64,000 nt of DNA from an uncultured Actinomycetes bacterium (GTDB lineage: Bacteria; Actinomycetota; Thermoleophilia; Solirubrobacterales; 70-9), in NCBI GenBank assembly GCA_946482365.1, contig CAMLQY010000010.1, positions 1 to 64,000 on the forward strand. The letters are read 5' to 3'. How positions within the stretch are numbered: the stretch's first letter is position 1; every line of letters starts with the position of its first letter. Below are positions 16,952-29,523 of the stretch, one piece after another. Both the position numbers and the translations under genes were made by a program. The notes beneath the pieces are model-generated. The model was not told the DNA's origin. It saw only the letters and a program-made list of their open reading frames with translations, and did no database searches.

Positions 16952-18621
16952 TGGGAGATCGGGGAATGACGTTTGATGATGCGGCCGAAGTCAGTCCCGG
17001 CGGGCAGCGTCCCGAAGGCCTGGCCCCAGTCGCCCGAGAGGCGCGAGGCGCAGTAGGCGTCTGCGACCGCGGGGTCGCCGTAGCGGACGAGCAGTGAGGC
17101 CTGGAGGGCGATTGCCATCCGTTCGACGATGCGGCGGGCGCGGGTCTGGATCGTGTCGATGTCGCCGGGGATCTCGTCCCTGAGGGAGCTGACGTAGGCG
17201 TCCAGCTTGGGTTCCGCCCCGGCGCCCTCGAGCACCTCGGCGAAGAAGGCGTCCACCGAGGCGGGGCTCTTGACCATCCCGCGCAGCACGTCGAGGCACT
17301 GGACGTTGCCCGAGCCCTCCCAGATCGAGGCCAGGGGGGCCTCGCGGTAGAGGCGGGGCATGCCCGACTCCTCGACATAGCCGTTGCCGCCGTGGCACTC
17401 CAGGCACTCGACCGCGTGTGAGGGGGCGCGCTTGCAGAGCCAGTACTTGAGCACCGCGTTGGCGAGGCGGCGGAACTCGACCGCCTGCTCGTCGCCGGCG
17501 GCGACCTCGTCGTAGGAGCGGGCCAGGCGCATCCCCGCCACGGTCGCGGCTTCCGACTCGACGCAGAGGTCGGCGAGGACGTTGCGCATCAGCGGCTGGT
17601 CGATCAGCTCCGCCCCGAAGGCAGAACGATGGGCGGTGTGGTTGAGCGCCGCCACCACCCCGGCGCGGTAGCCCGTCGCGGTGCCGATCACGCAGTCGAG
17701 GCGGGTGTGGTTGACCATCTCGATGATCGTCGGCACGCCCCGTCCCTCCTCGCCGACCATGCGCGCCCAGGCGCCGCGGAACTCGACCTCGCTGGAGGCG
17801 TTGGAGCGGTTGCCGAGCTTGTCCTTGAGGCGCTGGATGTGGAAGGCGTTGCGCTCGCCGTCAGGGGTCCAGCGCGGCATCAGGAAGCAGGAGATCCCCG
17901 ACTCGGTCTGGGCGAGGACGAGGAAGGCGTCGCACATCGGCGCCGAGCAGAACCACTTGTGGCCGACGAGCTCGTACTCCGCGCCGGGCCCGCCGCCGTC
18001 GATCGGCTCGGCAACCGTGGTGTTGGCGCGCACGTCGGATCCGCCCTGCTTCTCGGTCATCGCCATCCCACAGAGGGCGCCGCTCTTGCGCTCGGCCGGC
18101 ATCGAACGCTCGTCGTAGTCGAGCGAGAGGAAGCGCTCCTCCCACTCGGCGGCGAGCTCGGGCTGTTTGCGCAGCGCCGGGATCGCCGAGTAGGTCATCG
18201 AGATCGGGCAGCCGACCCCGCTCTCGGCCTGCATCAGCAGCATGAACTGCGCCGCCCGGGCGACGTGGGCGCCGGCTCCGGGCTCTCGCCAGGGGGCCGC
18301 GTGCAGGCCGTGGCCGATGCCGATCCGCATCAGCTCGTGCCAGGAGGTGTCGAACTCGACCTCGTCGATGCGGTTGCCGTAGCGGTCGTGCGTGCGCAGC
18401 TCGGGCTTGCGCTCGTTGGCTTCGACGCCCCAGCGGATCGTCTGCCGCGAGCCGCATATCGCGCCCAGCTCGCGCGCCCGGTCCTCGGCCCACTCGCCGC
18501 CCTCCCGCCGCAGCGCCTCCTGCAGAGGCAGGTCCGCGTCGAAGGGGTTGTAGTCCTCGAGCGGCGGGGCCTGGTTGAAGACCTCGTGGGTGGCGGAGGA
18601 GCGGCGCTGTGCGGTGGCCAT
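16948..18621 (-). CDS. AidB-like acyl-CoA dehydrogenase
   Basis: Flavoprotein of 557 residues with the acyl-CoA dehydrogenase fold: CGMAMTEKQGGSDVRAN and GHKWFCSAP are the FAD/substrate motifs. Length and the C-terminal segment ECHGGNGYVEESGMPRLYRE and WEGSGNVQCLDVLR match the AidB/isovaleryl-CoA dehydrogenase-like group, in which some members bind DNA and protect against alkylation. Whether this one is catabolic or protective cannot be told from sequence. ATG 18621 is used; eleven upstream codons are open but lie in the divergent promoter region. Divergent from icd with a 14-bp inverted repeat between the two genes. Confidence 0.9.
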   Translation of the reverse strand: MATAQRRSSATHEVFNQAPPLEDYNPFDADLPLQEALRREGGEWAEDRARELGAICGSRQTIRWGVEANERKPELRTHDRYGNRIDEVEFDTSWHELMRIGIGHGLHAAPWREPGAGAHVARAAQFMLLMQAESGVGCPISMTYSAIPALRKQPELAAEWEERFLSLDYDERSMPAERKSGALCGMAMTEKQGGSDVRANTTVAEPIDGGGPGAEYELVGHKWFCSAPMCDAFLVLAQTESGISCFLMPRWTPDGERNAFHIQRLKDKLGNRSNASSEVEFRGAWARMVGEEGRGVPTIIEMVNHTRLDCVIGTATGYRAGVVAALNHTAHRSAFGAELIDQPLMRNVLADLCVESEAATVAGMRLARSYDEVAAGDEQAVEFRRLANAVLKYWLCKRAPSHAVECLECHGGNGYVEESGMPRLYREAPLASIWEGSGNVQCLDVLRGMVKSPASVDAFFAEVLEGAGAEPKLDAYVSSLRDEIPGDIDTIQTRARRIVERMAIALQASLLVRYGDPAVADAYCASRLSGDWGQAFGTLPAGTDFGRIIKRHSPISH

Positions 18622-18646
18622 CGATCTGATTGTGCCACCTGAGTCC

Positions 18647-18693
18647 CGGTGCAACGCGTTTGGGGGCTATTTCACGGACAACGCGTTGCACCG
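18647..18693. promoter_or_regulatory. 14-bp perfect inverted repeat in the aidB-like/icd divergent promoter
   Basis: CGGTGCAACGCGTT (18647-18660) and AACGCGTTGCACCG (18680-18693) flank a 19-nt spacer. The right arm ends two bases before the icd -10 box, so a bound dimer would cover the icd promoter and sit just upstream of the other gene. Confidence 0.6.
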
Positions 18694-18695
18694 AG

Positions 18696-20912
<2,217 letters not shown>

Positions 20913-20919
20913 AACGTGA

Positions 20920-20949
20920 AAAGCCGGCCCCCCTCGTGGGGCCGGCTTT
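20920..20949. terminator. Bidirectional hairpin terminator after mdh
   Basis: AAAGCCGGCCCC, 6-nt loop, GGGGCCGGCTTT: a perfect 12-bp stem between convergent mdh and the AT-hook gene, with A- and T-runs in the outer stem on each side. Confidence 0.85.
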
Positions 20950-20972
20950 CGAGCTCCAAGGACTGGCGTTCC

Positions 20973-21368
20973 CTACTTGGCCGGGTGGTACGCGCGCCCT
21001 TTCTTCTTGACCCGACCCTCTTTCTCGAGTTCACCGAGAACCCGGTAGAGATAGTTCGGTTTGATTTTCATCTGCTTGGCGATCTCTGAGGCGCTGATCC
21101 CGGGGTTTTTCTCCACCAGGGCCACGGCTTGGTCGGCACGCGTGCCGCTGCGACGGCGGCGTTTGCGGGGGGCACCGCCGGCCGAGGCGGCTTTGGGTGG
21201 ACGGCCCGGGCCGCGACCGCTGCCACGCGGGCGACCGGGACGACGGGTGACTGTGCCACCGAGCTCTGCGAGCGCACGCTCGAGGCGCTTGCGCTCCACG
21301 TCTAGCTCGGCGAGACGTTTCTTGACCAGGTCGAGAGCCTCGTCGAGTACGTTGCTGGTGCTGGGCAT
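20973..21368 (-). CDS. DNA-binding protein with coiled coil, AT-hook-like linker and winged helix
   Basis: A 131-residue basic protein. Residues 5-40 form a charged coiled coil (LVKKRLAELDVERKRLERAL). Residues 42-72 hold two GRP cores (RRPGRPRGSG and GPGRPPK) like AT-hooks. Residues 75-131 form a winged helix with helix-turn-helix GISASEIAKQMKIKPNYLYR and a basic wing. The combination suggests a nucleoid or architectural protein rather than a classic regulator; no family name is certain. ATG 21368 is preceded by AAGGAAGG, a clear Shine-Dalgarno, unusual in a window dominated by leaderless starts, and suggests high expression. Confidence 0.82.
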   Translation of the reverse strand: MPSTSNVLDEALDLVKKRLAELDVERKRLERALAELGGTVTRRPGRPRGSGRGPGRPPKAASAGGAPRKRRRRSGTRADQAVALVEKNPGISASEIAKQMKIKPNYLYRVLGELEKEGRVKKKGRAYHPAK

Positions 21369-21517
21369 TTCCTTCCTTTCATCCCCATTTGGCTTTTTTC
21401 GCCACTGGGGTCGTCAGCTTCGCTCAGTGTGGCACAGTCACAGTGACAGTGACTATTCATATAGTCAAATCCAGGGTTGTCACTCTGGCCAATTGGTCGA
21501 GTGAGTACCGCGCAGCG

Positions 21518-22399
21518 CTAGGCGCTGCGCTGCGCCTGGCGCTCGCCGGAGATACGTATGACGTTCCAGGCGAGCCCCAGTTTCTCCATCGCACCAATAA
21601 TCAAAGCGGACGGATCGATCTCCCACCGTCGGAGGCCGTGCACTGCTGAGCGTGGGAAGGCGTGGTGATTGTGATGCCAGGACTCTCCCAGCGACGGCAG
21701 CGCCAGCCAGAAGACGTTGGTGGAGCGATCGTCGGTGTCGAACCGGCGAGTACCGAAGAAGTGGCACACCGAATTCACGCTCCAGGTGATGTGGTGGACG
21801 AAGAAGATCCGGACCAGCCCGCCCCAGAGAAGCCCGGTGGCCGCCCCGGCGAGGGTCCCGCTGACCGCATACCCCGCGAGCGCCGGAAGCGCAAGGCTCA
21901 GAAGCACCAGGGCGAGGAAGTGGCGGGAGATAGCGCGCATCCCGCGGTCCTCGTATAGGTCGGGGGCGTAGCGCTTCCAGTCGGCGCGCCCCTGAGTCGA
22001 CATCAGCCAGCCCGAATGGGCGTGCCAGAGACCCGTGAAGACGCCGCGTACGCCCTCGCCGTGACCGACGTGGGGGCTGTGTGGGTCACCCTCTTCGTCG
22101 GTGTGGGCGTGGTGCTTGCGGTGGTCGGCGACCCAGGAGATCACCGGCCCCTGGACCGCCATCGAGCCGGCAAGGGCGAAGAGGTACTCGACTGGCTTGC
22201 GGGTCTGGAAGGACCGGTGGGTGAGCAGCCTGTGGAAGCCCACGGTTATCCCGATCGCCGTCAGCAGGTACATCGCTGCCGCGATGGCGAGGTCCGCCGG
22301 TCTCACCAGCCGGTTCCAGAGCAGGACGACGGCGGTCACCGTCGCCAGGAACGGAACGATCACGGCACCGAGGTTGGCGGTCTTCTCGACCCTGCTCAT
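21518..22399 (-). CDS. Acyl-CoA/acyl-lipid delta-9-type fatty acid desaturase
   Basis: Membrane di-iron enzyme introducing a double bond into fatty acyl chains. The 293-residue protein has the three histidine boxes of the family: HRLLTH (about residue 56), HRKHH (about 93) and HNHH (about 243), between pairs of hydrophobic segments. An additional WHAHSGW motif is typical of bacterial stearoyl-CoA-desaturase-like proteins. Start ATG 22399. It lies 31 bases downstream of a fatty-acid hydroxylase-like gene on the same strand, so the pair may be one lipid-modification operon adjusting membrane fluidity. The electron donor is not encoded nearby. Confidence 0.92.
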   Translation of the reverse strand: MSRVEKTANLGAVIVPFLATVTAVVLLWNRLVRPADLAIAAAMYLLTAIGITVGFHRLLTHRSFQTRKPVEYLFALAGSMAVQGPVISWVADHRKHHAHTDEEGDPHSPHVGHGEGVRGVFTGLWHAHSGWLMSTQGRADWKRYAPDLYEDRGMRAISRHFLALVLLSLALPALAGYAVSGTLAGAATGLLWGGLVRIFFVHHITWSVNSVCHFFGTRRFDTDDRSTNVFWLALPSLGESWHHNHHAFPRSAVHGLRRWEIDPSALIIGAMEKLGLAWNVIRISGERQAQRSA

Positions 22400-22430
22400 C
22401 GGGCGCTACTACGCGGCAACGGGTCTTCGG

Positions 22431-23066
22431 TTACTTCCGCTTGCGCGGCAGCGTCCTGAAGACGACGTCCCAGACCGGAGACGAGACTCCGTAGCCGAAG
22501 CGGTGATCCTGGAAATGGTGGCGCATGTGCTGTTCGCGCAGGCGCTTGCCGAGCTCGGACTTCGGCACGAAATGATGCACGTAGTAATGCGTGTAGTCGT
22601 AGACGAGGTAGCCGAAGATGAAGCCGCCGAAGAGCGGATAGGCCGCGGGTGTCCCGAATATCAGCGTGAAAGCCAGGAAGAAGAGCGCGGCGAGCGGGAT
22701 CGCCACCGCCGGGGGCATCACCAGGCGCAGCTTGTCGTTCGGGTGGTCGTGGTGGATTCCGTGGATGATGAAGTGCATGCGGCGACCGAATGCGTTGTCG
22801 GGCTGCCAGTGGAAGACGAGGCGGTGCAGCCAGTACTCGGTCAGGGTCCAGATCGCGACCCCGCCGAGGCTCAGCCCGATCAGGGCGAGCGCTCCGTAGC
22901 CGCCGTCCGCGCCCAGCAACTCCATGACGACTACGACCGGCACGAAGACGATCGCCGGGATCGACGGGTGCACCCGGGAGAAGAAGTTGAGGAATTCGCT
23001 CTCGAACAGCTGTGGGGAGTCCGCGAGCTTCTGGGTCCGGCTCTGGGAGGCCATCGGCAATCCCAT
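22431..23066 (-). CDS. Fatty acid hydroxylase-superfamily protein (sterol desaturase/FA2H-like)
   Basis: Membrane di-iron oxygenase-like protein, about 211 residues. Histidine clusters are in the expected order: EYWLHRLVFH, HGIHHDHP, HYYVHH and HMRHHFQDH. Four hydrophobic segments separate them. The closest architecture is the C-terminal domain of FA2H/Scs7, which 2-hydroxylates fatty acids; substrate here is inferred only. The frame is open to TTG 23129, but ATG 23066 or ATG 23054 is more likely, since the extra residues add no family sequence. Cotranscribed with the downstream desaturase. Confidence 0.87.
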   Translation of the reverse strand: MGLPMASQSRTQKLADSPQLFESEFLNFFSRVHPSIPAIVFVPVVVVMELLGADGGYGALALIGLSLGGVAIWTLTEYWLHRLVFHWQPDNAFGRRMHFIIHGIHHDHPNDKLRLVMPPAVAIPLAALFFLAFTLIFGTPAAYPLFGGFIFGYLVYDYTHYYVHHFVPKSELGKRLREQHMRHHFQDHRFGYGVSSPVWDVVFRTLPRKRK

Positions 23067-23193
23067 GGTAGCGACGGGAACCGCCCGCTTTCCGCAAGAC
23101 GCGGGGAAGCTGTAACGGGACTGTGTCAAAGATGTGGCGCTTTGCGGAAATGAGGCTCACGAGAGGCGCACGAGGGTGGCAATATCGGCCGCC

Positions 23194-23382
23194 GTGCCGC
23201 GCAAGAAAAAACAGCCCAGCTGCGAGGACTGCTACTTCCAGAGGAACATGCTCTGCGCCCTGGAGCTGGACGAGCCCTGCGCGACCTTCCGGCCGGACCG
23301 GCCCGAGGGGCTGGTTCCGCCGAGGCAGCCCGTGCTGCTGATGCGGCCGCCGCGGTGGGCGTCTCAGGCGCAGACTGCCTGA
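23194..23382 (+). CDS. Small cysteine-rich protein, possible zinc-binding
   Basis: A 62-residue basic protein beginning with a Lys/Arg run. Four cysteines are spaced C-x2-C-x8-C-x7-C (CEDCYFQRNMLCALELDEPC), a plausible zinc site. The second half is Pro/Arg-rich and probably unstructured. The GTG at 23194 is selected because the upstream extension overlaps the promoter region of the divergent hydroxylase gene. No family is recognised and there is no strong promoter signal; the supported evidence is codon use and the compact cysteine pattern. Confidence 0.55.
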   Translation: MPRKKKQPSCEDCYFQRNMLCALELDEPCATFRPDRPEGLVPPRQPVLLMRPPRWASQAQTA

Positions 23383-23393
23383 CGCTTCTGGCC

Positions 23394-23773
23394 GCGGGTC
23401 CTGTCGCCGGGGGTGGGGGGTGCCCTGCTTGCGCTCCGCGCTGCTTCGGGCAAAGGTGCGAAAGCGGGACTGACCTCGGAGCCCCGCCCTCAGCAGCCTC
23501 CGCGCGGCGCAGACACCCCCCACCCCCGACGCCACCCGCGGAGAGTCGGACAGTCAGGCACTGAGTAGCCTTCCGACCCGGGCAGCGTCTCCAGGGTTGA
23601 AGAGCTTTTCCACCCCAGTCCGCTGCGAGCTATCGATGCTTGTCGGGAGCTTCGGATCTGTGGCGCTGCCCTGGGACGTCCCTCGCGGGGGGTGGCGTCG
23701 TAGGGGGAACCGCCCCCGAGGACGCTTTAGCGACCGGAGGGGGTGGTGGGTCCCCTACGGCGACAGGACCCGC
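23394..23773 (+). repeat. R1 repeat, copy B (380 bp, inverted terminal repeats)
   Basis: Same perfect 12-bp terminal repeats as copy A (23394-23405 and 23762-23773). The nested hairpin is CGTAGGGG 23699-23706 with CCCCTACG 23752-23759, ACCGCCCCC 23709-23717 with GGGGGTGGT 23739-23747 (one wobble), and CGC-TTTA-GCG at 23723-23732. The segment around 23592 (AGGGTTGAAGAGCTTTTCCA) matches 3891-3910 of copy A with one change. The right end CAGGACCCGCCGCGCCAGCGAC is duplicated at 23797-23818. Confidence 0.85.
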
Positions 23774-23834
23774 CGCGCCAGCGACTTTGGCAGTACAGGA
23801 CCCGCCGCGCCAGCGACCTCGGGGGCAAGCTGGC

Positions 23835-23840
23835 TAATGT
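23835..23840 (+). promoter_or_regulatory. -10 box TAATGT of hsp20
   Basis: Ends 8 nt before ATG 23849 and only 17 bases after the duplicated end of repeat R1, so the element may supply upstream promoter sequence. Confidence 0.5.
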
Positions 23841-23848
23841 TCTGCGTC

Positions 23849-24244
23849 ATGCCGGAGCGGGATCTATATGCCTGGGCACGGACTACGTACGTCTCTCGCA
23901 GGAGCAGAGGTTTTACGCCCAACGTCGACGTCTACTACTGCGGCGATCCGCAGCGGGCGGTTGTAAAGGTCGACCTGGCGGGCGTCAGCCTGGACGAGGT
24001 GAGCATCGAGGTCGGCAATCGGCAGCTGGCGATCGTCGGCGAGCGTCAGGTGCAGGAGACGGAAGGACGGGTCTACCAGCAGGTCGAGATCCCCTCGGGC
24101 CCGTTCCGCCGTGTGGTCGAGCTCCAGGTGGATGTGGATCCCGAGCGGGCCAGCGCAACGTACGAAGACGGGGTCCTCCGCATCGACCTGCCGCTGCGCG
24201 ATCCGGCAGAGACCACTCGCAGGGTCCCGATCGGGAGGGATTAG
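23849..24244 (+). CDS. Small heat shock protein, Hsp20/alpha-crystallin family
   Basis: ATP-independent holdase chaperone of 131 residues. The alpha-crystallin domain spans about residues 25-125: FTPNVDVYYCG, VVKVDLAGVSLDEVSIEV, the QLAIVGERQ turn and the closing ASATYEDGVLRIDLPL. The C-terminal IxI-like motif reads RRVPIGRD, atypical. ATG 23849 matches the domain start and has a well-placed -10 box, while the longer frame runs through repeat R1. The lon protease gene starts 25 bases after the stop; the pair is a plausible heat-shock operon. Confidence 0.9.
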   Translation: MPERDLYAWARTTYVSRRSRGFTPNVDVYYCGDPQRAVVKVDLAGVSLDEVSIEVGNRQLAIVGERQVQETEGRVYQQVEIPSGPFRRVVELQVDVDPERASATYEDGVLRIDLPLRDPAETTRRVPIGRD

Positions 24245-24269
24245 TGGGTCTCGACGAGAGGCGGCACTG

Positions 24270-26657
<2,388 letters not shown>

Positions 26658-26659
26658 GG

Positions 26660-28255
26660 ATGGAGGCCGCCGGCGCGCTGGGCAGGCGCGGCCTGTCGAG
26701 CTATCTGGAGGTGGCGCGGGACCTGGTGCGCTCCCGGTCGCGCGCCTTCTGGATCGTCGCCGGGCTGACCGCCGTCGCGGCGCTGCTCCGCTTCGCGACC
26801 CTCGGCCTGCAGAGCTACCACCACGACGAGATCGTCACCGCCAGCCGCGTCCTCCGCGGCAGCTTCTGGCACGCGATGGACGCGGTCGGGTTCAGCGAGT
26901 CGGCTCCGCCGCTCTACTACGCCGCCGCCTGGCTCTGGACCCAGGCGATCGGGACCGGCGAGGTCGGCCTGCGCTCGCTCTCGGCGCTGGCCGGCGTAGC
27001 CACGGTGCCGGTCGCCTTCCTGATCGGCCGAAGCCTGAGGTTGAGCGCCGGTGGATCGATTGACCACCCTATGGAGGGGTCAATCGATCAGCGGGCGCAA
27101 CGAGTGGGGATCGTGGCGGCGGCGCTGGTCGCGGTCAACCCGATGCTGATCTGGTACTCGCAGGAGGCGCGCGCCTACGCCCTGCTGGCGCTGCTCACCT
27201 CGCTCTCGCTGCTCTACTTCATCCGCGGTCTCGAGCACGGCCGCCGCCGCGACCTCACGCTCTGGGGCCTGGTCTCGGGCCTCGCCCTGGCGACGCACTA
27301 CTTCGCGGTCTTCCCGATCGTCGCCGAGGCCGCCTGGCTGCTCTACCGCCGGCGCCGGGAGGTGGCTCGCGGCCTCGCCGTCCTCGCCGCCTTCGGCCTC
27401 GCCCTGGCGCCGCTGGCGATTCACCAGATGTCCTACGGACATGCCGAGTGGATCTCGAGCTTCACGCTCGGGCACCGCCTCTGGGAGATCGGGGTGACCT
27501 TCACGGTGGGGGAGACCGGCGACGTCATCGCCCGCCCCGAGCGGCCGCTGCTGGCGCTGGTGCCGGTGGTCGCGATCGCGGCATCGCTCTTCCTCCTCGC
27601 CTGGCGGGGAAGCCGCGCCGAGCGCCGCGCGGCAGGCCCGCCGCTGGCGGTCGCGGCGGCCACCGTCGGGATCCCGCTGGCGCTCGCCCTGCTCGCCTCC
27701 GGCAAGGACTACGTCCTCGCTCGCAACCTGCTGCCGGCCCTGCCGCCGCTTCTGGTCGTAGTCGCGATCGGCCTCACCCTGCGCCGTGCCCGCCGCACCG
27801 GTGCGGTCGTGGGGACTGTGCTGGTCGCCTACTCGCTCGGCTTCTCGGTTTGGGCCGCCGTCACCCCGGCCCTGCAGCGCCCCGACTGGGAGGCCGTCGC
27901 GTCCGCCCTGGGCGAGCCCGACACGCCGCGGGCGATGGTCACCTGGACGATCGGCGAGGCCTCGCTCCGCTACTACCTCTCGACCGGCTCCCTGCAGGCC
28001 CGGCCCTCCGAAGGCTTCGAGTGGTGGGTGGGGGAGGTCGACTTCATCTCCGACGGCCCCGCCCCGCCGCCCGCGCGGCAACTGCTCGGCCCGGGCTTCA
28101 GGCAGGCCGGGTACGAGCGGGTGGGGCGCCTCTACGTGCGCCTCTACGTGCGCACCGGGCCGGGGCTGGTGCCGCTGCGGTTGCGAGCCCTGCGCAGCGC
28201 CGACCTCAACTTCCGCACCAATGGCGTGCTGCTCGACGGCGTCAGCGTCCAGTGA
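26660..28255 (+). CDS. Membrane glycosyltransferase of the ArnT/PMT (GT39/GT83-like) fold
   Basis: Polytopic GT-C-type transferase of 531 residues using a polyprenyl-phosphate sugar donor. The first periplasmic loop has HHDEIVTASR, with the Asp-Glu pair expected at the catalytic site. About ten further hydrophobic helices follow, with NPMLIWYSQEARAY typical of the family, then a soluble C-terminal part. Residues 132-144 (GSIDHPMEGSIDQ) are encoded by a copy of repeat R2, in a cytoplasmic or periplasmic loop between helices, without frame disruption. Acceptor unknown: protein, lipid or cell-wall glycan. ATG 26660 is two bases past the lon stop. Confidence 0.87.
   Translation: MEAAGALGRRGLSSYLEVARDLVRSRSRAFWIVAGLTAVAALLRFATLGLQSYHHDEIVTASRVLRGSFWHAMDAVGFSESAPPLYYAAAWLWTQAIGTGEVGLRSLSALAGVATVPVAFLIGRSLRLSAGGSIDHPMEGSIDQRAQRVGIVAAALVAVNPMLIWYSQEARAYALLALLTSLSLLYFIRGLEHGRRRDLTLWGLVSGLALATHYFAVFPIVAEAAWLLYRRRREVARGLAVLAAFGLALAPLAIHQMSYGHAEWISSFTLGHRLWEIGVTFTVGETGDVIARPERPLLALVPVVAIAASLFLLAWRGSRAERRAAGPPLAVAAATVGIPLALALLASGKDYVLARNLLPALPPLLVVVAIGLTLRRARRTGAVVGTVLVAYSLGFSVWAAVTPALQRPDWEAVASALGEPDTPRAMVTWTIGEASLRYYLSTGSLQARPSEGFEWWVGEVDFISDGPAPPPARQLLGPGFRQAGYERVGRLYVRLYVRTGPGLVPLRLRALRSADLNFRTNGVLLDGVSVQ
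27053..27090. repeat. R2 palindromic repeat, copy 2 (in frame inside the glycosyltransferase gene)
   Basis: Perfect 12-bp arms GATCGATTGACC (27054-27065) and GGTCAATCGATC (27078-27089). The 38-bp unit plus one base gives 13 codons, and the flanking family sequence resumes in frame. Confidence 0.8.
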
Positions 28256-28400
28256 CGGTGTGGCCTTCGCATCTCAGCGTCCTCGCTCGCTCGCGTGCAG
28301 AGCACGCCACGCTCCCTGCGTCCTCGATCTGCTCGACCACACCGCCACTGGTGCGTTGTGGTTATCCTGGCTTGAACCCCAGGACCAGCGAGGAGAAGGT

Positions 28401-28826
28401 ATGAGCAAGACACGGACCAGCCAGGCCGCCGACCTCTATTCGACCGCGCGGGACAACCCCTACGTTCAGCGCCTGATCGAAGACGAAGAACTGCGCGACA
28501 GCCTCAAGAAGGCGTTCGACTCCGCACGCAACGCGTACTCGCGTGCGAGCGGCAACGGCGGTGCCGTCAAGGCCGTGACCAGCGACAAGAAGGTCCAGAA
28601 GGACCTGCGCACGGCGGCGGAGAGCCTGCGCGACGCCTCCGAGCAGCTGCGGGCGCCGAAGAGGCGCAAGAAGAGCAAGCTCGGCCGCCTCGTCCTCCTC
28701 GCCCTGGTCGGGGCCGGGCTGGCGCTGATCTTCAGCGAGGATGCTCGCAAGACCGTCCTGGACTCCCTCTTCGGCGCCGAGGAGGAGTTCGAGTACACCA
28801 GCACCACATCCATCAACGGCTCCTGA
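28401..28826 (+). CDS. Hypothetical protein with single membrane helix
   Basis: A 141-residue protein of unknown function. The N-terminal 90 residues are hydrophilic and helical (ADLYSTARDNPYVQRLIEDE; LRTAAESLRDASEQLR), followed by a basic patch (PKRRKKSKLGR) and one transmembrane helix (about residues 100-117), then an acidic tail. By the positive-inside rule the N-terminal domain is cytoplasmic. The ATG has a good Shine-Dalgarno (GGAGAAGG at 28391-28398) and a TATCCT hexamer further upstream, so this message has a leader. Amphipathic repeats resemble YtxH-like small membrane proteins. Confidence 0.72.
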   Translation: MSKTRTSQAADLYSTARDNPYVQRLIEDEELRDSLKKAFDSARNAYSRASGNGGAVKAVTSDKKVQKDLRTAAESLRDASEQLRAPKRRKKSKLGRLVLLALVGAGLALIFSEDARKTVLDSLFGAEEEFEYTSTTSINGS

Positions 28827-28864
28827 TTTCGCGTCCCGCCGGGCTTCCCGGCCGCGGCACTCCA

Positions 28865-28870
28865 TAGACT
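28865..28870 (+). promoter_or_regulatory. -10 box TAGACT of the TetR gene
   Basis: Ends 9 nt before GTG 28880; no ribosome binding site visible, consistent with a leaderless message. Confidence 0.55.
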
Positions 28871-28879
28871 GAGAGCCAA

Positions 28880-29488
28880 GTGGAGGCTGCAACCAAAGAG
28901 CGGGAGCTGAGCGGCGAGAAGGCCCAGCGCATCGTCGACGCGATGCGGGTCAGCGTCGCCAAGCGCGGCGCGGCCGGCTCGACCTTCGAGCACGTCGCCC
29001 GCGAGGCCGGCGTCAGCCGCGGCCTGCTCCACTACTACTTCGGGACCAAGGAGCGGCTGCTGGTCGAGGTCGTGCGCCGCGACGCCGAGATCCGCATCGC
29101 CCGCCTCGACGAGCCCCTCGCCAAGGCCGAGACCGTCGACGACGTGATCGACGTCCTCGTCGCCAGCCTGATGGACCTGATCGAGAACGAGCCCGCCTTC
29201 TTCCTCCTCCTCTACGAGCTCTTCAGCGCCGGCCGCCGCAACCCGGAGATCCAGCACGAGGTCGGCCAGCTCTTCGAGCTGACCCGCTCCCACGTGGCCG
29301 ACGTGCTCAAGGCGAAGGAGCGCGAGGGAGTGCTCAGCCTCCGCTTCGACGCCGAGGCGATCGTCTCCTACCTCTTCGCCGTCGGCGACGGCTTCGCCCT
29401 GCAGGCCCTCTCGGACCCCAGCCGGGACAACAGCGGCGCCCTCGCCGCCGGCGCGGCCTCGGCGCGGTACCTGCTGGTCAGCGAGTAG
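28880..29488 (+). CDS. TetR-family transcriptional regulator
   Basis: A 202-residue dimeric repressor-type regulator. Residues 12-60 form the TetR helix-turn-helix (TFEHVAREAGVSRGLLHYYFG is the hallmark; the YYFGTKERLL segment follows). The C-terminal ligand-binding helices match the TetR_C group seen in lipid and stress regulators (LMDLIENEPAFFLLLYELFS). The ligand is unknown. It stands alone: the next genes are on the opposite strand. No clear palindromic operator is visible in the 50 bases before the GTG. Confidence 0.93.
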   Translation: MEAATKERELSGEKAQRIVDAMRVSVAKRGAAGSTFEHVAREAGVSRGLLHYYFGTKERLLVEVVRRDAEIRIARLDEPLAKAETVDDVIDVLVASLMDLIENEPAFFLLLYELFSAGRRNPEIQHEVGQLFELTRSHVADVLKAKEREGVLSLRFDAEAIVSYLFAVGDGFALQALSDPSRDNSGALAAGAASARYLLVSE

Positions 29489-29523
29489 CCGGCGCGTTAG
29501 TCGGACATAGATATGGCTACAGG

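Larger units (their letters stand above)
23383..23848. other. Gene-free stretch filled by repeat R1 copy B
   Basis: 466 bases between the Cys-rich gene and hsp20. Nearly all of it is the R1 element plus a tandem duplication of its right end. Open frames through it (such as one beginning at 23597) are byproducts of GC-rich sequence. No transposase is encoded. Confidence 0.75.

Noticed and set aside
28257..28345. 8-bp complementary segments CGGTGTGG/CCACACCG flanking the gap before the 28401 gene
   Set aside because: 73-bp spacing and short arms; likely chance in GC-rich sequence.
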